The notes beneath the pieces are model-generated. The model saw only the letters and a list, made by a program, of their open reading frames with translations, had not been told where the DNA came from and searched no databases. Both the position numbers and the translations under genes were made by a program. 5,177 nt of DNA from Firmicutes bacterium UBA4874 (lineage in GTDB: Bacteria > Bacillota > Clostridia > Caldicoprobacterales > DTU083). The stretch lies in NCBI GenBank assembly GCA_002399435.1, contig DHDO01000066.1:3011-8187 (forward strand). Reading direction: 5' to 3'. Positions 1 through 5,177 of this stretch are shown one piece after another. Position 1 is the stretch's first letter. The number at the start of each line of letters is the position of its first letter.

Positions 1-1
1 C

Positions 2-637
2 TGCGATGGCTTTGAAACGGATATGCATCTGACAAAGGACGGTTATCCGGTTATCTGTCATGACGAGAAAATTGACAGAACGACCGACGGGACCGGCTTT
101 ATCAAGGATTATACCTTCGCGGAGCTCCGGGAATTCGATGCCGGGGTGAAACGCGACAGGGCATTCATCGGGGAGAAGCTTCCGGGGATTGATGAATTTT
201 TTGATTTGGTAAAGGATACGGAGCTGATTGTGAATATCGAGCTCAAAAATGATTTGTTTGAGTATCCGGATCTTGAGAAAATTGTATTTCAGAAGATTTA
301 CGAATACAAACTGAAGGATCGTATCATTATTTCCTCCTTCAATCATTATTCCATCAAAAGATGCATTGACCTGGATCCGGATATCAAGACCGGCCTTTTA
401 TATTCCAACCGGATCTACAGGCCTGGAAAATATGCAAAGCAAATTGGCGCCACTGCGATTCATCCCAATTTCAGGGCTTTTGGAAAGAGGGAGGCGCAGG
501 ATGCCTTTGATGAGAAGATCAGGATAAATGCCTGGACCATCAATGAAGCTGCGGATATGAAACAAATGATGGACCTCGGCATTGACGGGATTATCACCAA
601 TTACCCCGACCGGCTCAGGAAGCTGCTGGAGAAATAG
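2..637 (+). CDS. Glycerophosphodiester phosphodiesterase (GDPD), 5'-truncated by window
   Basis: This is the C-terminal 211 codons of a GDPD-family enzyme, which hydrolyses glycerophosphodiesters to sn-glycerol 3-phosphate and an alcohol. The frame is open from base 2, so the gene starts upstream and the first ATG at 23 is internal. Counting codons from base 2, the E5-x-D7 metal-ligand pair (FETDMHLTKDG) is followed by H20 in VICHDE, the second catalytic His of the family, then DRTTDGTG. A further acidic metal ligand is likely E80 in VNIELK. The SSFNH motif and the C-terminal AWTINE and GIDGIITNYPDRL motifs are also typical. The HRG motif carrying the first catalytic His must lie outside the window, with perhaps 30-40 residues missing. 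Localisation cannot be judged without the N-terminus. It ends at TAG, about 100 nt before the next promoter, so it is probably not in the ABC operon. Family call is strong; substrate is unknown. Confidence 0.93.
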   Translation, partial: CDGFETDMHLTKDGYPVICHDEKIDRTTDGTGFIKDYTFAELREFDAGVKRDRAFIGEKLPGIDEFFDLVKDTELIVNIELKNDLFEYPDLEKIVFQKIYEYKLKDRIIISSFNHYSIKRCIDLDPDIKTGLLYSNRIYRPGKYAKQIGATAIHPNFRAFGKREAQDAFDEKIRINAWTINEAADMKQMMDLGIDGIITNYPDRLRKLLEK

Positions 638-680
638 AAAGCAGCGGCATGGCAATACCTGAAGAAAGTCTATCCACTAT

Positions 681-721
681 AAAGCGTTCAACCGGGAATT
701 ACAGGCTTCGAGCGCTTTTTT
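681..721 (+). terminator. Probable intrinsic terminator after the GDPD gene
   Basis: AAAGCGTTC (681-689) pairs with GAGCGCTTT (710-718) over 9 bp with one G-U pair. The run of six T at 716-721 begins within the descending arm. The 20-nt loop is long and the stem contains A-U pairs at its base, so this is a moderate-quality terminator. Its place between the GDPD stop and the next promoter supports it. Confidence 0.55.
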
Positions 722-742
722 CCTGTTTGCGATATGTAATCA

Positions 743-771
743 TTGACAATACTTTGCCCGGTTCATATAAT
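743..771 (+). promoter_or_regulatory. Consensus sigma-A promoter of the natAB-like operon
   Basis: The -35 box TTGACA (743-748) and the -10 box TATAAT (766-771) both match consensus exactly and are separated by exactly 17 bp. Transcription should start near 778, leaving a leader of about 64 nt before the ATPase start codon. The -10 box lies inside an imperfect palindrome (758-778, outer arms CCGG and CCGG), where a bound repressor would block RNA polymerase. Such a strong core promoter is often held in check by a regulator, but no regulator gene is present in the window. A second TTGACA at 781-786 has no matching -10 at normal spacing. Confidence 0.85.
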
Positions 772-796
772 AAGCCGGTATTGACAGAGGAAGGCC

Positions 797-811
797 AGAT
801 CGGTAGATCGG
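797..811 (+). repeat. Short tandem repeat in the natA leader
   Basis: AGATCGG occurs at 797-803 and again at 805-811, an 8-bp period, in the untranslated leader between the likely transcription start and the natA start codon. It could be part of an operator or simply chance; nothing else supports a function. Confidence 0.35.
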
Positions 812-841
812 ATCAATGGATAAAGAAGGGATGGATACGGA

Positions 842-1567
842 ATGCTGGAGATCAAAAATCTCACGAAACGTTTCGGGGAGGTAGCGGCTGTCAACGATAT
901 CAGCTTTCATGTGGGGAAAGGAGAGGTTTTCGGCCTGTTGGGGGAAAACGGCGCTGGCAAGACGACCACGCTGCGTTTATTGGCCACCATGCTGCAGCCC
1001 ACCTCCGGAACAGCTGTCATGGCGGGGCATGATCTGGTTCGGGAACCGGAAAAGGTCAGGCGCTGCATCGGGATACTGTTCGGAGGAGAAAGCGGATTGT
1101 ACGACAGGCTGACGGCCGCAGAAAATATCGCTTATTTCGGCCGTCTGAACAATATGGATGATAGCGCGCTCAAAGAAAGGATCCGGGAATTGGTAAGGAT
1201 CTTTAACATGGAAGAGTACATCAACCGGAGGGCGGGGAAGTTCTCGAAAGGCATGAAGCAAAAGGTAGCGTTTGCCAGATCCATCGTACATAATCCGGAT
1301 ATCATGTTGTTTGACGAACCTACTTCGGGGCTGGATGTCAGCGCTGCGCGCGATGTGCATGAATTCATTGCAGGCTGCAAGGAGAAAGGCAAGACCATCA
1401 TCCTTTCCAGCCATAGCATGAGTGAAGTGGAGAAACTGTGCGACCGGATCGGCATCATTCATAAGGGAAAGCTTGCAGTCCAGGGAACCATCGCGGAACT
1501 GACGGAAAGTCATAACGGAAAATCTCTCGAAGACATTTTTGTGGAATTGGCAGGTGAGAAAAAGTGA
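842..1567 (+). CDS. natA: NatA-type ABC transporter ATP-binding protein
   Basis: This 241-residue protein is the cytoplasmic ATPase of an ABC-2 exporter. All nucleotide-binding motifs are visible: Walker A GENGAGKT (34-41), a variant signature FSKGMKQK (134-141), Walker B IMLFDE (154-159) with catalytic E159, D-loop SGLD (162-165) and switch His191 (LSSH). The Q-loop region reads LFGGESGLYD (79-88) and has no Gln at the expected place; Gly81 or Gly82 occupies it. Length is normal for a single-domain NatA-like ATPase. The ATG at 842 is supported by a purine-rich AAGAAGGG (823-830) 11 nt upstream and by the typical N-terminus MLEIKNLTKRFG. The stop overlaps the permease start by 4 nt, implying translational coupling. 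In Bacillus subtilis NatAB exports Na+; related pairs handle antibiotics or other compounds, so substrate is unproven. The symbol reflects family resemblance only. Confidence 0.92.
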   Translation: MLEIKNLTKRFGEVAAVNDISFHVGKGEVFGLLGENGAGKTTTLRLLATMLQPTSGTAVMAGHDLVREPEKVRRCIGILFGGESGLYDRLTAAENIAYFGRLNNMDDSALKERIRELVRIFNMEEYINRRAGKFSKGMKQKVAFARSIVHNPDIMLFDEPTSGLDVSAARDVHEFIAGCKEKGKTIILSSHSMSEVEKLCDRIGIIHKGKLAVQGTIAELTESHNGKSLEDIFVELAGEKK

Positions 1568-2778
1568 ACTGGAAACACGTCTGGATCGTTTTTAAAAAGG
1601 AAGTAAAGGACATTGCAAGGGACAAACGTACTCTGATAACCAATCTGTTGGTTCCCGTTATTCTTATGCCTCTGCTGTTCACCATATTGGGGGGTGGTAT
1701 GGAGAAAATGGAAAACGACATCAATGAAAATGTCACCGTTGCACTTGCCCCGGAATCCAATACGCAGAAAATTCGAGATATGGTCAGGCAGGAAATCTTT
1801 GTGGATTACCCCAACATCAAACTGGTAAAGTCCGCTGAGGATCCGAAAGAAGCGATCCGGAAGAATGATGTCCGCTTTGTCTTGAATATTCAGGCGGATT
1901 ATGAAGATCGTCTGAAAGAAGGCGCTCCTTTCTCCATCACCGTACTCTACGACCAGTCAGACACAAAGTCCGCCGGCAGTTATGCCATCCTTGCGAAGGC
2001 CATTGATGCATTCAGCCGCAGGATCGTCCTGAAAAGGCTGACAGAGAAGGATATCGATCCGCAGATCCTGGAGCCGATACGGATCGTACAAAACAATACG
2101 GCGGATGAAAAGACAAGCAATCTGATGCTCATGATGATACTTCCCATGCTGGTAGCGACTCTGATTGCAGTAGGCGGCATTCCAGCCGCTACCGACCTGG
2201 TCGCAGGGGAAAAGGAGCGGGGAACCTTCGAGCCTTTGCTGACCACACAGGCCGGCCGCATGTCAATCCTGATCGGTAAATATCTGACCGTGACCCTGTT
2301 CTCCCTCGTTAGCGTCATCGCCCAAATGATCGGTATTTTGATAGGAATCATGATGAATCCCAGCTTCTTTACCATGGGAGAAGCCGGAGGGAATCTGCGC
2401 TTTTTCATCCCGCCGACAGCATTGGCTTTTCTCATCCTGATTACGATTACCCTGGGTATGGTATTTTCCGCCATACAGCTTGCCATCAGCACATATGCCA
2501 GATCTTTCAAGGAAGCCCAGACCTACCTGTCCTTCCTGGTCTTTATTGCCATTGTGCCCGGCTATGCCACCATGATGCTGCAGCCAGGCGACCTTAAGCT
2601 GTATATGTTCTCGGTTCCTTTGCTCAACGCGATCGCTTCCCTGAAAATGATACTGGGGGGCGTGATCAACTACACTTATCTTGGAATTGCCCTGGGAACG
2701 TCAGCGGTGTATGTGATTCTGTCCCTGATCTTTGCCGCATCCCTGTTCAACAGGGAAAAATATCTTTTCCGCAGCTAG
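1564..2778 (+). CDS. natB: NatB-type ABC-2 permease
   Basis: This 404-residue integral membrane protein is the transmembrane partner of the preceding ATPase. A basic cytoplasmic N-terminus (MNWKHVWIVFKKEVKDIARD) precedes the first membrane segment at about 24-44. A soluble, probably extracytoplasmic domain of about 140 residues (45-186) follows. A cluster of hydrophobic segments then lies near 187-210, 241-263, 282-304, 318-340, 345-365 and 371-394. The GEKERGTFEPLL motif (215-226) between segments is characteristic of NatB and other ABC-2 permeases and probably lies in the cytoplasmic coupling region. The start is GTG at 1564, in the overlap GTGA with the natA stop; an AGGTGAG-like site at 1552-1558 lies just upstream and no in-frame ATG occurs before codon 36. 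The length suits a plain NatB protein, with no fused CPBP protease domain. Substrate is unknown; Na+ export is the family precedent. Confidence 0.9.
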   Translation: MNWKHVWIVFKKEVKDIARDKRTLITNLLVPVILMPLLFTILGGGMEKMENDINENVTVALAPESNTQKIRDMVRQEIFVDYPNIKLVKSAEDPKEAIRKNDVRFVLNIQADYEDRLKEGAPFSITVLYDQSDTKSAGSYAILAKAIDAFSRRIVLKRLTEKDIDPQILEPIRIVQNNTADEKTSNLMLMMILPMLVATLIAVGGIPAATDLVAGEKERGTFEPLLTTQAGRMSILIGKYLTVTLFSLVSVIAQMIGILIGIMMNPSFFTMGEAGGNLRFFIPPTALAFLILITITLGMVFSAIQLAISTYARSFKEAQTYLSFLVFIAIVPGYATMMLQPGDLKLYMFSVPLLNAIASLKMILGGVINYTYLGIALGTSAVYVILSLIFAASLFNREKYLFRS

Positions 2779-2939
2779 CCCGCCACTTTTTTCATCCCAA
2801 CGCATGGACTGCAGAGGAGGGAACCAAAAATCGGAGAGCAGATACTGATTTTGAATTCGTTGGATGGCAGAATCGTGATTTTGATGAGATAAACAAGTTT
2901 CTGGAAAACAGGGACCAAAAAAATGTCGAATAATGCGTA
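2779..2939 (+). other. Intergenic stretch with a start-less open frame (possible gene remnant)
   Basis: No complete gene is visible between natB and the leuS promoter. One frame stays open from the natB stop to a TAA at 2931-2933. From about 2829 it reads like protein, rich in Asp, Asn, Arg and Phe (for example DFEFVGWQNRDFDEINKF). It has no ATG, GTG or TTG start, although a strong AGAGGAGGGA Shine-Dalgarno-like string sits at 2813-2822. The 9-mer TGATTTTGA occurs at 2846 and 2876, exactly ten codons apart in that frame. It may be the decayed end of a lost gene or chance. No clear terminator for natAB was found: the T-run at 2787-2792 has no good preceding hairpin. Confidence 0.3.
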
Positions 2940-2967
2940 TTGATTTATTATGACATTTTGGTATAAT
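2940..2967 (+). promoter_or_regulatory. Promoter of the leuS T-box transcript
   Basis: A perfect -10 box TATAAT (2962-2967) is preceded by an extended -10 TG at 2959-2960. A TTGATT hexamer at 2940-2945 serves as a -35 with 16-bp spacing. The expected start is near 2974-2976, about 15 nt before the first T-box helix, which is the normal arrangement for a T-box leader. The weaker -35 is compensated by the extended -10. Confidence 0.75.
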
Positions 2968-3162
2968 AAGAAAGGTAAGAATGAACCAAGCGAGGATGGG
3001 AAGCAGTAGGCAGGTCCGTTTCTCTCAGAGAGCCGTATTAGGTGTGAAGCGGCAGAAACGGACGCCGAACTCGTCCCGGAGCTGTTGTGGTGAGGCAACC
3101 AGCCACAGCCGGTCAGGCCCGTTATCGCCTGTTAAAAGCGGCCGGATGCAGAGTCCGGCAAG

Positions 3163-3191
3163 TAGAGTGGTACCGCGGGCCTTCGTCTCTA
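3163..3191 (+). promoter_or_regulatory. T-box antiterminator
   Basis: TAGAG (3163-3167) pairs with CTCTA (3187-3191). The 7-nt bulge TGGTACC (3168-3174) follows the 5' strand, and an upper helix GCG/CGT (3175-3177/3184-3186) closes a GGCCTT loop. The T-box differs from the common AGGGTGGNACCGCG at one base (A for G at 3166), and the opposite strand has the matching T (3188), so pairing is kept. It shares 3179-3191 with the terminator, so only one can form. Confidence 0.88.
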
Positions 3192-3218
3192 TATGGAATG
3201 AGACGGGGGCTTTTTTTT
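3179..3218 (+). terminator. Regulated intrinsic terminator of the leuS leader
   Basis: GCCTTCGTCTC (3179-3189) pairs with GAGACGGGGGC (3200-3210) over 11 bp, including two G-U pairs, around a 10-nt loop. Eight T follow at 3211-3218. It is the default off-state when tRNA-Leu is charged, and its 5' arm overlaps the antiterminator's 3' strand. Confidence 0.93.
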
Positions 3219-3245
3219 ACCGGGGATCTGGTGAAAATATCAGCA

Positions 3246-3259
3246 GTGCAGTGTGCAGT
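3246..3259 (+). repeat. Tandem 7-bp repeat in the leuS leader downstream of the terminator
   Basis: GTGCAGT occurs twice in direct succession (3246-3252, 3253-3259) in the 86-nt stretch between the T-box terminator and the leuS start. CTGGT (3228-3232) and ACCAG (3276-3280) could pair around it. No function is evident, and replication slippage is a simple origin. Confidence 0.4.
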
Positions 3260-3304
3260 CAGGGATCCATTAGGAACCAGGAAAAGGAGAGGACGGAAAA
3301 TATT

Positions 3305-5177
3305 ATGGAAGAGTATCATCCACAGGTAATTGAAAAAAAGTGGCAGACGATCTGGGATAAGGAAGGCACATTTCAGGTGTCGGAGGATAAGACGAAGCCA
3401 AAATATTATGCATTGATCGAATTTCCCTATCCGTCGGGGCAGGGGCTTCATGTGGGACATCCCCGTCCATATACCGCAATGGATATCATTGCCCGCAAGA
3501 GAAGGCTGCAGGGATATAATGTCCTGTTTCCCATGGGCTGGGACGCGTTTGGACTTCCCACTGAAAACTATGCCATAAAGAATAAAATTCATCCGAAGAT
3601 TGTTACGGAGAAGAATGTTGCCCGCTTTAAGGCGCAGATGAAATCGCTGGGCCTTTCCTTTGACTGGTCCAGGGAAATCAATACCACGGATCCGGAATAC
3701 TATAAATGGACACAGTGGATTTTCCTGAAGCTGTTTGAAAGGGGCCTGGCGTATAAGAAAGAAGCAGCAATCAACTGGTGCACTTCCTGCAAGGTCGGCC
3801 TTGCCAATGAAGAGGTCGTCAATGGCGTGTGCGAGCGCTGCGGCGGGGAAGTGGTCCGCAGGGTAAAGAACCAATGGATGCTGAAGATCACCGATTATGC
3901 GGAAAAGCTTCTGGATGGACTGAAGGATGTGGATTATATACAGCGGGTGAAGCTGCAGCAGAGAAACTGGATCGGGCGGTCCACCGGAGCAGAGGTGGAC
4001 TTCGGGGTAACCGGCGGCAGCAAGCTCCGGGTCTATACCACCCGTCCGGACACGTTGTTTGGTGCCACCTATATGGTGATTGCACCGGAGCATCCGCTGA
4101 TCAGGGAGCAGAAGGATCGGATTACAAATCCGGAAGAGCTGGCGGCTTATCGGGAGGCTGCCGATCGGAAATCCGATTTTGAGCGGACAGAGCTGGTAAA
4201 GGAAAAGACCGGGGTCCGGATTCAGGGCATTTTGGCGGTGAACCCGGTAAATGGAAAGAAGATTCCCATCTTTGTATCCGATTATGTCCTGATGTCGTAT
4301 GGGACCGGAGCCATTATGGCGGTCCCGGGACATGACGGCCGGGACTGGGAATTTGCGCAGAAGTTCGGCCTTCCCATTGTGGAAGTGGTGGCCGGCGGGG
4401 ATGTGCGGAAGGAAGCCTATACGGATATCGAAAACGGCACTCTGGTGAACTCCGGTTTCCTGAACGGCATGCAGGTAAAGGAAGCCAAAAAGGCCATGAT
4501 TGCATGGCTGGAGGAAAAAGGGCTGGGTGTCTCCAAGGTAAACTATAAACTGCGCGACTGGGTATTTTCCCGTCAAAGGTATTGGGGAGAGCCCATCCCA
4601 CTGGTTCACTGCGATAAATGCGGCTGGGTGCCGGTTCCGGAGTCGGAGCTGCCGGTACTGCTGCCGGATGTGGAAAGCTATGAGCCTACGGACAACGGGG
4701 AATCCCCTCTGGCCAACATGACGGATTGGGTGAATACCACCTGTCCCCGGTGCGGCGGCAAGGCAAAACGGGAAACAGACACCATGCCGCAGTGGGCCGG
4801 TTCCTCCTGGTATTTTCTGAGATATACCGATCCTCATAATTCCAAAGCCCTGGCAAGCAAGGAAAATATGGAGTACTGGATGCCGGTGGATTGGTACAAC
4901 GGAGGAATGGAGCACACCACCCTGCACCTTCTGTATTCCCGGTTCTGGCACCGGTTTTTGTATGATATCGGTGTGGTCCCGACGCCGGAGCCTTATCGGA
5001 AGCGTACGTCCCATGGCATGATTCTGGGAGAGAACAATGAAAAAATGTCCAAATCCAGAGGCAATGTCATCAATCCGGATGATATGGTAAGGGAATTCGG
5101 TGCGGATGCCCTGAGGCTGTATGAAATGTTTATCGGTGATTTTGAGAAAAGCGTTCCCTGGTCGCTGAACGGTATTA
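3305..5177 (+). CDS. leuS: Leucyl-tRNA synthetase, 3'-truncated by window
   Basis: LeuRS is the cytoplasmic class I enzyme that charges tRNA-Leu with leucine. The frame is open without interruption for 624 codons to the window edge; bacterial LeuRS is usually above 800 residues, so the distal anticodon-binding and C-terminal domains are missing. Visible parts in order: FPYPSG (40-45) and HVGH (49-52, the HIGH motif); a zinc finger of C159, C162, C176 and C179; the CP1 editing domain with TTRPDT (245-250, T250) and [10 protein letters not shown] (338-347, whose D347 aligns with the editing Asp of the E. coli enzyme); a second Cys set C436, C439, C480 and C483; [12 protein letters not shown]; and KMSKS (580-584). 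The ATG at 3305 gives the family N-terminus [23 protein letters not shown] (3283-3292) is the ribosome site, with somewhat long spacing of 12-15 nt. Expression is governed by the upstream Leu T-box. All catalytic and editing motifs are intact, so the enzyme should be functional. Confidence 0.98.
   Translation, partial: MEEYHPQVIEKKWQTIWDKEGTFQVSEDKTKPKYYALIEFPYPSGQGLHVGHPRPYTAMDIIARKRRLQGYNVLFPMGWDAFGLPTENYAIKNKIHPKIVTEKNVARFKAQMKSLGLSFDWSREINTTDPEYYKWTQWIFLKLFERGLAYKKEAAINWCTSCKVGLANEEVVNGVCERCGGEVVRRVKNQWMLKITDYAEKLLDGLKDVDYIQRVKLQQRNWIGRSTGAEVDFGVTGGSKLRVYTTRPDTLFGATYMVIAPEHPLIREQKDRITNPEELAAYREAADRKSDFERTELVKEKTGVRIQGILAVNPVNGKKIPIFVSDYVLMSYGTGAIMAVPGHDGRDWEFAQKFGLPIVEVVAGGDVRKEAYTDIENGTLVNSGFLNGMQVKEAKKAMIAWLEEKGLGVSKVNYKLRDWVFSRQRYWGEPIPLVHCDKCGWVPVPESELPVLLPDVESYEPTDNGESPLANMTDWVNTTCPRCGGKAKRETDTMPQWAGSSWYFLRYTDPHNSKALASKENMEYWMPVDWYNGGMEHTTLHLLYSRFWHRFLYDIGVVPTPEPYRKRTSHGMILGENNEKMSKSRGNVINPDDMVREFGADALRLYEMFIGDFEKSVPWSLNGI

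Larger units (their letters stand above)
2989..3218 (+). promoter_or_regulatory. T-box riboswitch (tRNA-Leu responsive) controlling leuS
   Basis: A complete transcriptional T-box leader senses aminoacylation of tRNA-Leu. Stem I: AGC (2989-2991) pairs with GCT (3081-3083), with a GA/GA kink-turn-like step above it (2992-2993 opposite 3079-3080). GGGA (2998-3001) pairs with TCCC (3074-3077). The specifier loop has AGTA (3005-3008) opposite GAACTCG (3067-3073), with specifier CUC (Leu) at 3070-3072. Above it, GGC/GCC (3009-3011/3064-3066) and a perfect 10-bp helix (3014-3023/3054-3063) lead to an apical GCCG/CGGC stem (3032-3035/3050-3053). Further hairpins are CAGGC/GCCTG (3114-3118/3127-3131) and GCCGGA/TCCGGC (3141-3146/3154-3159, Stem III). 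The T-box AGAGTGGTACCGCGG spans 3164-3178. Its bulge TGGT (3168-3171) would pair with an ACCA tRNA end, which fits the A73 discriminator of bacterial tRNA-Leu. Uncharged tRNA should stabilise the antiterminator and permit leuS transcription. Confidence 0.96.

Noticed and set aside
781..809. Second TTGACA (781-786) as an alternative natA promoter
   Set aside because: The hexamer 17 bp downstream is TAGATC, a poor -10, while the promoter at 743-771 is perfect.
649..1032. A plus-strand 127-codon frame starting at 649
   Set aside because: It runs through the terminator hairpin and the consensus promoter, then overlaps natA out of frame. Its low-complexity, Gly/Arg/His-rich product is not protein-like.
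977..1513. Minus-strand frames inside natA (977-1513, 1132-1458)
   Set aside because: They are antisense shadows of a clear ABC ATPase, with no ribosome site or family motifs.
1980..2510. Minus-strand 176-codon frame inside natB
   Set aside because: It is the antisense shadow of the permease membrane segments and has no domain.
2753..2792. natAB terminator at the end of natB
   Set aside because: GGAAAA/TTTTCC can pair around a short loop but is A-T rich, inside the coding end, and not directly followed by a T-run. The T-run at 2787 lacks an adjacent hairpin.
2804..2848. Short ATG frame of 14 codons after natB
   Set aside because: It is very short, lies upstream of the Shine-Dalgarno-like string rather than downstream, and has no recognisable content.
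3122..5014. A 630-codon open frame on the minus strand opposite leuS
   Set aside because: It lies antisense to an unmistakable leuS and crosses the T-box terminator. Its translation is rich in His, Pro, Arg and Ile with no recognisable domain, and it is explained by leuS codon bias.

Overview
The window looks like ordinary chromosomal DNA from a low-to-mid GC Firmicute, most likely class Clostridia and possibly a Lachnospiraceae-like lineage. That reading rests on a tRNA-responsive T-box leader, consensus sigma-A promoters, purine-rich Shine-Dalgarno sites, a GTG start, and a leucyl-tRNA synthetase carrying the [10 protein letters not shown] and [11 protein letters not shown] variants that I associate with clostridial LeuRS. 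No database search was possible, so the lineage is inference. I see no tRNA or rRNA gene, CRISPR array, insertion sequence or phage gene. All genes are on the plus strand.

Layout: (1) 2-637 is the 3' part of a glycerophosphodiester phosphodiesterase gene, followed by a probable intrinsic terminator (681-721). (2) 743-771 is a perfect TTGACA-N17-TATAAT promoter. It drives a two-gene operon, 842-2778, encoding a NatA-type ABC ATPase and a NatB-type ABC-2 permease whose reading frames overlap by 4 nt. An imperfect palindrome sits on the -10 element and a short tandem repeat lies in the leader; either could be an operator. (3) 2779-2939 has no convincing gene, only an open stretch without a start codon. 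(4) 2940-3218 holds a promoter and a complete T-box leader: Stem I with a CUC (Leu) specifier, further hairpins, an antiterminator with a UGGU tRNA-acceptor-binding bulge, and the competing terminator. (5) 3305-5177 is leuS, intact for 624 codons and cut by the window end.

The three units appear independently transcribed. The ABC pair forms one exporter complex: the ATPase powers the permease, with Na+, a drug or another small molecule as possible substrate. The T-box couples leuS expression to charging of tRNA-Leu: uncharged tRNA-Leu(GAG-type anticodon) would pair with the CUC specifier and, through its free ACCA end, with the UGGU bulge, allowing read-through into leuS. I did not find a previously undescribed system. 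The leuS T-box is the most information-rich element and every key part can be placed to the base. The palindrome over the natA promoter is the least explained signal.
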